The position numbers and the translations under genes were made by a program. From assembly GCF_029076845.1 (NCBI RefSeq), contig NZ_JARESE010000033.1, positions 1 through 64,000 on the forward strand: DNA of 64,000 bases. Direction: 5' to 3'. The notes under the pieces were generated by a model. It was not told the origin of the DNA. It searched no databases and saw nothing but the letters and a program-made list of their open reading frames with translations. Position 1 is the stretch's first letter. Each line of letters begins with the position of its first letter. This document shows positions 17,464-26,670 of this stretch, in pieces. This DNA is from Novosphingobium album (ex Liu et al. 2023) (GTDB lineage Bacteria > Pseudomonadota > Alphaproteobacteria > Sphingomonadales > Sphingomonadaceae).

Positions 17464-17496
17464 GCGGGTCGGCGCGATCCATCGCCGCCGGCCCGC
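17464..17496 (+). promoter_or_regulatory. hairpin between precursor and B gene
   Basis: GCGGGTCGGCG (17464-17474) pairs with CGCCGGCCCGC (17486-17496). This gives an 11-base stem with one G-U pair and an 11-base loop. No U-run follows, so it is not a standard terminator. It could slow decay of the precursor mRNA or lower read-through into the B and C genes. Confidence 0.6.
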
Positions 17497-17519
17497 TGTG
17501 GCTGGCAGGGGGAATTGCG

Positions 17520-18161
17520 ATGCTTTCACCCAGGGTATTTCATTGTCGCGTTGGCGAGATGGTCATTTTTCTCGACGTCAGGCGCAACCGATACCTTGCG
17601 CTGGCATCGCGGACAGCGAGCGCTCTCATCGAAGAGGAATTCGCGAACGTCCCGGGCCCGATTCTGCAGACAGTTGCACAAATGGGCTGGTTTGCGCCCG
17701 ACGCCCGACCTCTGCCTGGAGCGACGGCGCCGACTTTGGCCAATCGCGAACTGGCCGCGTTAGCGCGGCATGAGCGAGGTTCCCGCGCCTTGATTGGCCA
17801 AGCGCTTGTTGCGCTCGTCTACGCCCGGATATCGCTGCGCACCATGCCGCTCGAACGCCTTCTCGCCGCAGTGGCCCGGCGCAGCGCGAATGCAGGGGCT
17901 AGGACCGGATCGCGCGCGATCGCCGATCTTGTCGCTGCATTCGAAACGACCGCTCGCTTTACGATGCCGCGAAACAGCTGCTTGCCCCGCGCGCTCGCGC
18001 TGCATGCGCTGCTTGCTCGCCATGGTCATGCCTGCACGCTGAGCTTTGGCGTGAAGTTGCATCCGTTTGAAGCGCACTGCTGGTTGCAGCGGGACGCTGT
18101 GCTCATCAACGACACTATCGAGCAGGTCGGTCTGTTCGTTCCGATCATGGCGATCAGATGA
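17520..18161 (+). CDS. lasso peptide B protein (leader binding and leader peptidase)
   Basis: A 213-aa fused B protein. Residues 1-70 (FHCRVGEMVIFLDVRRNRYL ... ) look like the PqqD/RRE leader-binding fold. Residues 100-213 form the transglutaminase-like Cys protease: Cys154 in RNSCLPRALALHALLARHG, His186 in PFEAHCWLQ, and Asp198 in LINDT are the likely triad. It cuts the leader after ETH in an ATP-dependent complex with the C protein. The start is supported by the AGGGGG ribosome site before the ATG at 17520. Its stop overlaps the start of the C gene (ATGA), so the two are translationally coupled. Confidence 0.9.
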   Translation: MLSPRVFHCRVGEMVIFLDVRRNRYLALASRTASALIEEEFANVPGPILQTVAQMGWFAPDARPLPGATAPTLANRELAALARHERGSRALIGQALVALVYARISLRTMPLERLLAAVARRSANAGARTGSRAIADLVAAFETTARFTMPRNSCLPRALALHALLARHGHACTLSFGVKLHPFEAHCWLQRDAVLINDTIEQVGLFVPIMAIR

Positions 18162-19903
18162 GCGACCGCTACCTCGCCGCGATCGTGATGCGCGAAGATT
18201 GCCGGGAGGCAAGGCGGGTGGGGCCGGTTGCGCGTCGCCATGGTCTTCACATCGCGCTTGAAGCAGACGATCTGGTGATCGCGGCCCCGCGTGAGGCGTG
18301 GACCCAATCCACCGAGCGGTCGGCGAGCGCGGTCGTGGGCAATCTGTATTTCCGCACGGGGCCATGCGACAGCCTTGACGGTTCAAATGAGAGCACGGCC
18401 TCGCTGACCAGTTGCCTGGCACGCCGCGCGCTGGGTGACGAGTGCTGGGGCTCGTTTCTGGCGATCCATCTTGACCGCCAGGACGATGCGCTGATCGTTC
18501 ATCGATCTGCCTTCGGTTCGATCAATGCCTATTTCACGCTTTTGGGCGGGATGCTGGCCATCTCCTCCGACGCGAGGATTCTGGCTGAACTCATCGGCGC
18601 GCGCGCGATCGACTGGGACGTGATGGCACGGCAGCTTCTATGGGATGACCTTGCCGAATCGCGGACCTGCGTGGCTGGCATCAGCGAAATCCGCTGCGGC
18701 GAGGTACTGAGATGGAAGCGCGGCGAGAGTCCTTCGACCGCGGCCCACTGGAACCCGTGGAACTTCACCGCGAATGATCGCGTCATCGCCGAGCGCAAAG
18801 AAGCGTCGGCCCGCCTTCATCACGACATTTTCGAGTACATCGGCAAGCGCCTTGCGGACCTCGACGGGGCCATTCTCGATCTTTCGGGAGGGCTTGATTC
18901 GTCAATTATCGCCGCGGTCACCGCTCAGAGCGGTGTGTCGCTGTGTCCGGTCAATCTCTTCAGCGCCGCCACGGAAGGCGATGAACGCCATTACGCGCGG
19001 ACCACGGCGAACCGCCTGGGATTGCGCCTCATCGAATATTGCCCCGATCCCGATCGGGTCGATATCGTGCGATGCGGCTCTCCCCAGCTGCCGCGCCCGC
19101 ACGCGCGATCGTTCGTCCAGGAGATCGACCGTCTCACGCTCTTCGCCGCGCCGGAGGCAAGGGCTTTCGTCAATGGCGGCGGCGGCGACAGCGTGTTCTG
19201 CCATTTGCAAAGTTCTGGGCCGGCGGCCGATGTGCTCGGCGCCTGCGGCTTCGGGCCGGCGTATTTCCGGGTGGTGCATGAAGTTGCCCGCGCCGCCCAG
19301 TGCGGCACTTGGGAAGTTTTGAGAAAGAGCCTGATCAAGGCGCGCCGCAGCCACGCGGGTCTTGAAGCGCGCAGGGACACCAGTTTTCTGGCGAGACCCT
19401 GGAGCGCGAACGAAGTGTTGCACCGGCCGCCCTGGCCAATGCCGCCCGCGGTTACGCCACCGGGAAAGCGCGAACATGTACTCGGGCTCTACAATAGCTG
19501 CTTCAATATGAATGGATTTGGGCGCTCGCGGCTGCTCAAGCCTGTCTTTCCCCTGCTGTCGCAGCCACTTGTCGAAACCTGCTTGGCGATACCGAGCTGG
19601 GCTTGGCTCGGCGAGGGCCGCAACCGGTTGCTGGTACGGCGAGCGATGGCTTCCTATTTGCCGGACGAGGTGGTGTGGCGAACTTCGAAGGGTGGACTGG
19701 GACACCTGCAGCGCGAGATTTTCAGGCGCAACCGCGACCTGATGCGTGAAATGCTCCTGAGCGGGCGCTTGCAGCGGCAGGGGCTGCTCGATCGACCCGC
19801 CATCGAAGACCATCTCAAGCCTCATAGTGCTCTGAAATCCGACAAATATGGGCGCTTGCTCCGGCTATGCGACTTCGAGGCCTGGATCTCGTGCTGGGAC
19901 TGA
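18158..19903 (+). CDS. lasso peptide C protein (asparagine-synthetase-like macrolactam synthetase)
   Basis: A 581-aa protein of the AsnB-like family. The N-terminal region is a degenerate glutaminase-like fold without a Cys2 nucleophile (residues 1-200). The ATP-pyrophosphatase site is SGGLDSS at residues 243-249, followed by the AsnB-type NGGGGDSVFCH segment and, near the C-terminus, WRTSKGGLGHLQREIF. It should adenylate the Asp9 side chain of the core and close the ring on Gly1. It starts inside the stop of the B gene. The length is as expected for proteobacterial C proteins. Confidence 0.92.
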   Translation: MSDRYLAAIVMREDCREARRVGPVARRHGLHIALEADDLVIAAPREAWTQSTERSASAVVGNLYFRTGPCDSLDGSNESTASLTSCLARRALGDECWGSFLAIHLDRQDDALIVHRSAFGSINAYFTLLGGMLAISSDARILAELIGARAIDWDVMARQLLWDDLAESRTCVAGISEIRCGEVLRWKRGESPSTAAHWNPWNFTANDRVIAERKEASARLHHDIFEYIGKRLADLDGAILDLSGGLDSSIIAAVTAQSGVSLCPVNLFSAATEGDERHYARTTANRLGLRLIEYCPDPDRVDIVRCGSPQLPRPHARSFVQEIDRLTLFAAPEARAFVNGGGGDSVFCHLQSSGPAADVLGACGFGPAYFRVVHEVARAAQCGTWEVLRKSLIKARRSHAGLEARRDTSFLARPWSANEVLHRPPWPMPPAVTPPGKREHVLGLYNSCFNMNGFGRSRLLKPVFPLLSQPLVETCLAIPSWAWLGEGRNRLLVRRAMASYLPDEVVWRTSKGGLGHLQREIFRRNRDLMREMLLSGRLQRQGLLDRPAIEDHLKPHSALKSDKYGRLLRLCDFEAWISCWD

Positions 19904-19913
19904 AGCGCCGTGC

Positions 19914-22049
19914 TCAATCAGATTGCGGACACGCCGCCGGAGCGCCCGCTCTCCAGGTGATAAGCTTGGCCATGTTGCGTCGATAGATCGCCTGGCGATG
20001 GGCGGGTTGCCATTTGACATGATATTCGTCGGGATAAATGTACATTTCAGCCGGGATCCGATGGGCGCGAAGCGATGCCAGTGATGCCAGGGCCATCCGC
20101 GCTTCGCGATCGGCTGCTTCGATGAGAATTTCGGCACAGATACGCTGCGCATTCATCGCCAGGCTTATCTTGGCCCAGCTCTCCTTGTTGCGATCCCAAG
20201 GCAAGGGATACTGATAATCCTTGAGCATCGCCTCGTAGGCGGGCCCGATCGCTGTCGTCGTCACGCTGGGATCTTCGCAGCATGTGCCAAGGATGGCGAG
20301 GCTGAACAGACGCGAATGGATAAGGGCATACGTCGCTGTCGAAGCCCCGTCGCTCAGCCCGGTGATGGCGCGATGGGCCGGATCGATGGCGACGCGGCTT
20401 TGGACGAGCTTTATGGCGGTAACGAGCGAATCGTGCACGCTGGCACGATCGGTCCAGTCCCGCATGAGCTTCTCCTGGTCCACTGGGCGGCCCGACCTCG
20501 CAAGCATCGTGTTGTAGTCCATCGGCCGGCTGATGCTGAGCACGGCGAACCCGGCCTCGGCCAATGGAAAAATGGGATACTCATCGCCGATCCCGCCGCG
20601 CAGGAATCCGCGCGTGTCATACTGCACCACGACCAGGGGCAAGGCCGCGCCCGCTGGCGTCGTACTGGGCATGACGAGGTCACCGATCGCCTCGAGCCCG
20701 AAGCGGTTCTTCCAGAAAAGGCGATGCACTGGCGCGGGTGCGACCTCATCCCATTCCGGATTCAAGTCGACGATCGTTCGGATTTGGCCGTCATCGAGAT
20801 CGATTTCGGCAATGTCGCGCGGGTGGTCCGATCGCTCCCGTCCGCACAAGAGACGATGCGCCGCGAAAGCGCAGCCGGCAAAGGCGTCGCTTGTACTGGC
20901 CAGGCGTCGCGGGTGGCCGTGATCGATATGCCAGCGGTAGATCCCTGTCTGGGCGCGGGCAAAGCCCTCCCGCCGCAGGAAAACGACATCAGTTCCGCCA
21001 GGCAAGAGCCATGCCGCGCCGACATCGGTGCATGTCGCGTAGCCACATGCGATTTCCCGCCCGCCTTGTCGCACATGGAGCCGCGAAATGTAGGCAAATC
21101 GGGGGCTGGGATCGAATTCTACCCATGCCTTGTCGGCGTCGGCCTGCGCGATGCTCGCAAGACCATTGTCTGCCCTTGCATCTTCGCTGGTTCCAGGGCC
21201 GGCGGGTGCCATGCGGGCCACGCGGGCGGAGTCTGCGAAAGTGCCTCGCGGAAATGGCCGCGGCTCCGCGAGCATCCAGAATCGATCATCATAAAGATAA
21301 CCCTCCCGGCCTTGATCCGCGAGACGACGCCGCGCCTTCTGAAGCCCCTCGTCATCGGCATATGTGATTGCGGAGCCATCGGCCGACCACGCAAAGTCCG
21401 TGACGTTGGCACCGTGCCCCGAGACGGGGAACAGCATGCCGCCCGAGCAGCGCGTGACGAACAGACGGATTGTGCCCGCCTCCTGCATGAGAAACGCAAG
21501 CCAGCTTCCATCGGGGGACCATCGGGGCGTAAGAGCGACGGCTCCGCCGGAAGGAAACCCGGCGAGCCCATCGAGCGTGAAGCTGGCCCGCGCGAGCTCA
21601 TTTCCGATGACGATGATGCGCTGCGCTGCTTTGGGCTTGGCCAGATCAAAGATAAGGATCGCCTGACAATAGGCATTGGCCGCCGGGTTCGCCTGCCGAA
21701 CCTGCACGGCGAGTTGGCGGCCGCCAGGCGCTATCGAAAAGCCCGCAGGGGAACCCATGTCGAGTGCAGAGGGCCCGAAATCGCGCAACGCCAACAGGTC
21801 GGCGGGCACAGCCGCCCTGCCGTGCTCTTGCCTGGGCAGGCGGAAAGCCAGGTTCTTGCAAGTGTCGGCAGGCGCAGCGGGCCGCTCAATGTCGAAGGGC
21901 TGAGAGCCTTCCCGAGCATCAATTGCCGCTGTGCTGGTCAAACGGACGGTGTGAACCAGGGCGAAGGCCCATGGAGCGGGCAAGGTGAGGAAGAGCAGCA
22001 TGCCAGGCACCGCCGCCAAGCGTGCCAAGCGCGTGAACCGCGAGTCCAT
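19914..22049 (-). CDS. lasso peptide isopeptidase (prolyl-oligopeptidase-like)
   Basis: A 711-aa protein from the ATG at 22049. The ORF can be extended to 22130, but this start follows the receptor stop and gives a signal peptide (LARLAAVPGMLLFLTLPAPW). Residues about 80-430 form the beta-propeller-like part. The C-terminal alpha/beta hydrolase has the nucleophile Ser566 in AITGLSDGAST, a candidate Asp647 in EAADREAR, and His677 in YPDEYHVKW. These enzymes open the isopeptide bond and linearise the lasso. It lies convergent to the C gene, with 10 bases between them, and 7 bases after the receptor gene, so it is probably cotranscribed with fecI, fecR and the receptor. Secretion to the periplasm is predicted. 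Confidence 0.9.
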   Translation of the reverse strand: MDSRFTRLARLAAVPGMLLFLTLPAPWAFALVHTVRLTSTAAIDAREGSQPFDIERPAAPADTCKNLAFRLPRQEHGRAAVPADLLALRDFGPSALDMGSPAGFSIAPGGRQLAVQVRQANPAANAYCQAILIFDLAKPKAAQRIIVIGNELARASFTLDGLAGFPSGGAVALTPRWSPDGSWLAFLMQEAGTIRLFVTRCSGGMLFPVSGHGANVTDFAWSADGSAITYADDEGLQKARRRLADQGREGYLYDDRFWMLAEPRPFPRGTFADSARVARMAPAGPGTSEDARADNGLASIAQADADKAWVEFDPSPRFAYISRLHVRQGGREIACGYATCTDVGAAWLLPGGTDVVFLRREGFARAQTGIYRWHIDHGHPRRLASTSDAFAGCAFAAHRLLCGRERSDHPRDIAEIDLDDGQIRTIVDLNPEWDEVAPAPVHRLFWKNRFGLEAIGDLVMPSTTPAGAALPLVVVQYDTRGFLRGGIGDEYPIFPLAEAGFAVLSISRPMDYNTMLARSGRPVDQEKLMRDWTDRASVHDSLVTAIKLVQSRVAIDPAHRAITGLSDGASTATYALIHSRLFSLAILGTCCEDPSVTTTAIGPAYEAMLKDYQYPLPWDRNKESWAKISLAMNAQRICAEILIEAADREARMALASLASLRAHRIPAEMYIYPDEYHVKWQPAHRQAIYRRNMAKLITWRAGAPAACPQSD

Positions 22050-22056
22050 GATCACG

Positions 22057-24591
22057 CTAGATCTTCTTGGAAATCGAGAGCGCCACCGCTCGCCCCACCG
22101 GAGAGAAGTTGGTCGAATCATATGGCTCAACGAAAGGCGCGGCCATCATCAGCGGCGGTTTCGCATTGAACAGGTTATCCACGGCGAGGCTCAATTCCAG
22201 ATCGGCCAGAAGGCCAGCTTCCTCGCCGAAGGTGTAGCCGACGAACAGGTCCGCGCTGACCTGGGAGCCCAGACGACGTGAGGGCGTATCGCGAAGGTCA
22301 TCGAGCTCACCCATGTAGTTCAGATAACCGTAGGCCTTGATGTGTTCCCCTTCCCAGCCCAGCGTGCCGCGCAAACGCACCTTCGGGGGATTCCAGATCG
22401 TGCCGGACAAGGCGAAATAGGGAGAGGTGGCGCTGTTCTTCTGTCGCGTCTCCAGCCAGGTTGCGTTTAGCGAGGTGAGGATGCTGCCCGGCCCGACCGG
22501 CTGCTGATAGGAAACGGCGAAATCGAGCCCCTGGACCTTCTGGTTCGCGACGTTGGTGTAGTGGTTGTCGATGATGTAGGCGACGCGCGAGGGATCATAG
22601 GGAAGCCCTGAGTAGTTTTGCAGCCCGGTCGACGACGCGGCAATGGCGGCTTCGACGTCTTCCGGAGTCGGAGCGCGAACGAGAAACTGCCCGTAGGCCG
22701 GATTGAGGGCGTTGAGATAGCTCCCGATGGGCTGGATGACCCTGTCATCATACTTGATCCGGAAATATGTGACGTCGAGCGAGAAGCGTTGGGAGGGCTG
22801 CCACTGGGCGGTCCAGCTCATGCTGGTGGCCCGCTCAGGCCGCAAGTCCGGGGCACCACCTTCGGTATAAAGAGCAGTTGCGCCTTCAGGAACGTTGGCG
22901 CCCACCAGTGCCTGCGCATTGACCAGTGAAGCTGACCTTGTCTGGAGTTGCTGAAGCAGCGTCGGAGCCTTGAACGATCTGCCCCACGACAGCTTCAGCT
23001 CGACACCGGGCAAGGGCCCGTAGACCAGACCGAGCTTGGGCGTGGCGATGTCGCCGAAGCGGTTGTAGCGATCGTATCTGCCCGCCGCCGTGACGGAGAG
23101 GTTTCTCACCCAGGGAACCTGGTCGGCTTCCGCGACAAGCGGGACGAACAATTCGGCGTAGGCGTAGCCATCGTTCTGGCGGCCGGAGAATCCGCTGCCA
23201 GTGTCGACATTGCGGTTCGCGAACTTGTTGGTGCGATAACCCCCGCCCGCGACCAGGCGCGCTGTTCCGGCAGGCAGGCGCAGCACCGGCCCTTCGATGA
23301 ATGCTTCGGCGCCCAGCAGCACGTTGCAATAGCAGACGGCGGCGTTGAAAATCTCGGTGTCCTCGACATAATCTCGTTCGCGCCCGATCGTGCGGCCCTT
23401 CGAATAGGCACCCCGCAGCGAAAAGCGCCAGCTGGTGCCCAGGCGGGCTTCGAGGGTTGGTGCCAGGGCGTAAAGGCGATCGCTGGTCGCGCTCGTCAAC
23501 ACGGCGCCGTAGGCTGAGATCTGCCGGCCGGTCTTTCTGCTGTTGAACAGCCCGTCAAACCGCAACTGGACCGCGTTGCCGACATCCTGCGTCAACCGAA
23601 GGATGCCGGAATGGACCGTCTGCTCGGGAAACAGCACGTAAGGATCGCCCAGGGCCGCGGCGTAGCCGCGCTGGCGCGCCTGGATGCTGTCATTCTGCCG
23701 ATAGCCGTAGGCTGCCATGGCCCCGCCGGTCTGCCACTCGCTTCCACCCACGAGCGAATATTGCTGCGAGAAATCCCCGCCATCGGTAGCCTTGCCCCAG
23801 CGCGCGCGGGCGGAAAGGCCATTGGCGGGCGGGCGCAAGATGACATTGACGACGCCTGCTACGGCGTCGGAACCGTAAAGCGCGGAAGAGCCATCGGGAA
23901 CGATCTCGACACGATCGACGGCCTCGAGCGGAATCGCGGAAATATCGATTCCCTGCGCAAAGCCGCCATAGGCAAGGCGATTGCCATCAAGGAGCGTAAG
24001 CGTGGCGTCAGGACCCAGCCCGCGAAGATTGACAGACGACCCGCCGGTGATGTTCTGGTTGACGATCCCGCCCGCGTTCGCGCCTGATCCGACACCGGGA
24101 TTCTGCCCGCCCGCGAAGTTCTGCGGCAAGGCACGCAAGGCCGACCCGACATCACCGAAGCCGGCGTCCAACATCTGCTGGCGGCCGATCGTAATGCGCG
24201 GAGACGCCAGAGGCGCCCCTTTGATGCGCGAGCCGGTCACGGTGATGTCGCCCGACGCGCCCATGTTCTCGCCGGACTTGTCTTGCGCGCCAACCAGGAT
24301 CGTCTCGCCGGCGCGGCGCGCCTTTATGCCGCTGCCGGCAAGCAGGCGATCCACGGCCGCCTCGGCGTCGAACCGGCCGATCAGCGCGGGCGCCTGGTGT
24401 CCGGCCACCTTCTCGCTCAGGATGATGATTTGCCGCCCGGATAGTCTTGCGACTGCGCGCAGGGATGATTCGAGATCCTGTGCCGGCAGATCGTAGTCGG
24501 CGACATCGGTCTGCGCCATTGCCGGAGCGGTTGAGACAAGAATGCTCGTCGTGGCGAGCGCGATGCTCGCCACGCCAGTGCGGATTGGCAT
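22057..24591 (-). CDS. TonB-dependent receptor with STN signalling domain
   Basis: An 844-aa outer-membrane receptor from the ATG at 24591, which has a GGGGGAAA ribosome site. The signal peptide ends STAPAMA. The STN domain (residues about 27-95, YDLPAQDLESSLRAVARLSG, RQIIILSEKV) marks receptors that signal through FecR/FecI. The plug follows (SGDITVTGSRIKG, PDATLTLLDGNRLAYGG), then a 22-strand-type barrel ending in SISKKI. In lasso loci of this type the receptor is thought to import the lasso peptide. The gene is read toward the isopeptidase (7-base gap). The ligand is an inference from the neighbourhood. Confidence 0.9.
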   Translation of the reverse strand: MPIRTGVASIALATTSILVSTAPAMAQTDVADYDLPAQDLESSLRAVARLSGRQIIILSEKVAGHQAPALIGRFDAEAAVDRLLAGSGIKARRAGETILVGAQDKSGENMGASGDITVTGSRIKGAPLASPRITIGRQQMLDAGFGDVGSALRALPQNFAGGQNPGVGSGANAGGIVNQNITGGSSVNLRGLGPDATLTLLDGNRLAYGGFAQGIDISAIPLEAVDRVEIVPDGSSALYGSDAVAGVVNVILRPPANGLSARARWGKATDGGDFSQQYSLVGGSEWQTGGAMAAYGYRQNDSIQARQRGYAAALGDPYVLFPEQTVHSGILRLTQDVGNAVQLRFDGLFNSRKTGRQISAYGAVLTSATSDRLYALAPTLEARLGTSWRFSLRGAYSKGRTIGRERDYVEDTEIFNAAVCYCNVLLGAEAFIEGPVLRLPAGTARLVAGGGYRTNKFANRNVDTGSGFSGRQNDGYAYAELFVPLVAEADQVPWVRNLSVTAAGRYDRYNRFGDIATPKLGLVYGPLPGVELKLSWGRSFKAPTLLQQLQTRSASLVNAQALVGANVPEGATALYTEGGAPDLRPERATSMSWTAQWQPSQRFSLDVTYFRIKYDDRVIQPIGSYLNALNPAYGQFLVRAPTPEDVEAAIAASSTGLQNYSGLPYDPSRVAYIIDNHYTNVANQKVQGLDFAVSYQQPVGPGSILTSLNATWLETRQKNSATSPYFALSGTIWNPPKVRLRGTLGWEGEHIKAYGYLNYMGELDDLRDTPSRRLGSQVSADLFVGYTFGEEAGLLADLELSLAVDNLFNAKPPLMMAAPFVEPYDSTNFSPVGRAVALSISKKI

Positions 24592-24684
24592 GGTTTCCCC
24601 CTTGTGATGAGCGGGCCGCGATGAGGCCGGCGTCACAAGGCAATGAGTGGATTTTCGCGGGACGGGACACTTGTCCCTGAAAAT

Positions 24685-25695
24685 TTATTTCTCTTTTTTG
24701 ACAAGAACGATCGTATCAGGGCCGCTTGCGACCTTCAGATCGAGAAGCACAGCGAGCGCGCTGGCAAGGCTTTCGGGATCGTCGATTTCGAACAGGCCCG
24801 AGATCCTGGTTTCTCCGAGCGACGGGTCGCCAAGGATGATCTTCCGGGCGGAGCGACTGTTAGCGGCCGCGACAACGCTCGCAAGGCTTGCCGACCGAAA
24901 TTCGATGCGCGAGGAAAGCCAGTTGGGCGCAGGCTCTGGGCGGGGCTCCGGAATGGCCGGACTGCCGTCCTGGTAGCGCAGCCCTTCCCCGGCGGTCATG
25001 TGGACCACGTCCCGGTCACTCGACGCGCCGAGCGGGCGAACATCGATCGCGCCGTGAAGCAGATGGACGTGCAGGCTGCGGCCCTTCTCAAGGGCCACAT
25101 CAAAGACAGTGCCACGCGCGATGATTTCGCTGCCCCCCGCCTCGACGATAAAGGGGCGCGGCTCGTGGGCCACCTCGAAGCGCGCACGGCCACGCTCGAG
25201 GCGCAGGCCGCGCCGGTGGACTTGATAGTCGACCAGAACGAGGGCGCCCTCATCGAGCGTCAGGCGAGACCCATCCGTGAGCTGGACCCGCCGGATTTCA
25301 CCCGCGTTCGCGAGGTAGGCAGAAACCGGTGGAATCGACGAGGCAATCGCCGCTGGCTGCGTCTCATGTCCCATTGGCATGCCTGGCGAGGAAAGAAGGC
25401 GCCAGCTGAGGAAACCAATGATCGTAAGGCCAGCGAGCGCGGCAGCCTTGGTGCGCCACAAGGCACCACGAACCGGTCGCGGCGGCGGCAGTGCATCCCA
25501 GTCGACCTGTTTTCCGGCCGCGTAAAGGTTCGCCACACGGTTGTAAGCCGCTCTATGGAGGGCACCTCTTGCAAGCCATTGCTCAAAGGCAGCACGGTGC
25601 TGTTCGGCGTCCGGTCCTCGCATGAGGACGAACCATTCGGTCGCTTCCAAACGAAGTTGCCCTTTTTCAAAGGGATTGCGGGGAGCGTCAGTCAT
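24685..25695 (-). CDS. FecR-family anti-sigma/signal transducer
   Basis: A 336-aa inner-membrane protein. The N-terminal cytoplasmic DUF4880-like part contains LEATEWFVLMRGPDAEQHRA and FEQWLARGALHRAAYNRVAN. The single membrane helix is at about residues 83-100 (AAALAGLTIIGFLSWRLL). The periplasmic FecR domain (LTDGSRLTLDEGALVLVDYQ, FEVAHEPRPFIVEAGG) is followed by a C-terminal STN-like module that would touch the receptor. The start overlaps the end of the sigma-factor gene by 8 bases. The function is to pass the receptor signal to the sigma factor. Confidence 0.9.
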   Translation of the reverse strand: MTDAPRNPFEKGQLRLEATEWFVLMRGPDAEQHRAAFEQWLARGALHRAAYNRVANLYAAGKQVDWDALPPPRPVRGALWRTKAAALAGLTIIGFLSWRLLSSPGMPMGHETQPAAIASSIPPVSAYLANAGEIRRVQLTDGSRLTLDEGALVLVDYQVHRRGLRLERGRARFEVAHEPRPFIVEAGGSEIIARGTVFDVALEKGRSLHVHLLHGAIDVRPLGASSDRDVVHMTAGEGLRYQDGSPAIPEPRPEPAPNWLSSRIEFRSASLASVVAAANSRSARKIILGDPSLGETRISGLFEIDDPESLASALAVLLDLKVASGPDTIVLVKKEK

Positions 25696-26233
25696 CGGTG
25701 TTGACCCTGCTGTCGAGATAAAGCAGCGCCTTTCTCATATGATACTTGACCGCGCGAACGTTAAGTCCGAGGCGCTCCGCGATTTGCTGATATGTCAGGT
25801 CTTCCTGGCGATGCAGGCGGAAGACCTCTCGTGTGCGCGCTGGTAGCTCTGCCAGGGCCTGTTCGTAGCGACGAAGGAAATCGGAAGCCTCCATCATCCA
25901 TTCCTGCTCAGGAGCGACGGCGATTTCAAAATCTTCATCGACGGGTAGATGCAAGGCGTCCCTGTGCTGCGGGCGTCGCGCGCGGCCCCACAGCAGGTTT
26001 CTGGCAATGGTGCGAAGGTAGGCTTCCGGCGTGCGCAGCTTGCCGGTCCTTGCGGCAGCAACGAAGCTGACGAAAGTCTCCTGAACAAGATCTTGCACCT
26101 CATCTTGGTTGCCGACTGATTTTCGGATGAAGCGCGCGAGGCGCGGAGCCTCGGAACGAAACAGGCGATCGAGCAGATGATCGCGCGGCGCATCATCGCG
26201 ACGCTCGGTACGGGTCTCGGCACCACGTTTCAT
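25688..26233 (-). CDS. FecI-like ECF sigma factor
   Basis: A 181-aa sigma-70-family protein. The region 2 core is DQ..DEVQDLVQETFVSFVAA (residues about 43-60). Region 4 is ALAELPARTREVFRLHRQED followed by LTYQQIAERLGLNVRAVKYH. It is overlapped by fecR and forms a fecI-fecR-receptor-isopeptidase series. Its likely target is its own operon, and perhaps the lasso precursor promoter. No consensus promoter could be confirmed by eye. Confidence 0.9.
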   Translation of the reverse strand: MKRGAETRTERRDDAPRDHLLDRLFRSEAPRLARFIRKSVGNQDEVQDLVQETFVSFVAAARTGKLRTPEAYLRTIARNLLWGRARRPQHRDALHLPVDEDFEIAVAPEQEWMMEASDFLRRYEQALAELPARTREVFRLHRQEDLTYQQIAERLGLNVRAVKYHMRKALLYLDSRVNTDD

Positions 26234-26670
26234 GGCTCTCGCGAAGTCCCGCCCCGGTCAGACCGGGCGCAACCGAGAATGAAAAGAGATACCATAAGTC
26301 GACCGATCCACAGGCACGCATCTCCATCCACCAAAGGCGGCCGATCTGCGCTAACGATGTGACGGTCGACCTTCGTCCGGTCGAACGCTTTTAAATCCGC
26401 CCCCGCACCTCGTGCGATGACTTCCCTCACTATGCGGTCATCTCCGATTGTCGGCAAGGAGGAACTGAAAATTCTCGAGAAATGCATTGGCAAGTCGCCA
26501 GCGTTCACGCGTTGCGCGGCATCTCCGCAAGCCTCCAAAAGACTGGCCCATGAGCTTGCGCAACACCCGACCGTCGGCGAAATCGGCCCGTGCGGCCTCG
26601 CATCGATGCGTCGGCCATCGACACACTGGCGAGACATTTGCGCGTTCGCGGTTTTGCACGTCATCGCCGT
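26234..26670. other. intergenic stretch upstream of the sigma-factor operon
   Basis: About 437 bases. The ORFs here on both strands (for example 26417-26713 on +) show no family signature and look like chance ORFs. The promoter of the sigma-factor series probably lies at 26234-26330. Confidence 0.35.

Noticed and set aside
18902-19825. 307-aa ORF on the minus strand inside the lasso C gene
   Set aside because: Antisense to a strongly supported AsnB-like gene; no ribosome site or domain.
20316-22169. 617-aa ORF on the plus strand
   Set aside because: It mirrors the isopeptidase gene on the opposite strand, with a composition typical of antisense reading; no motif.
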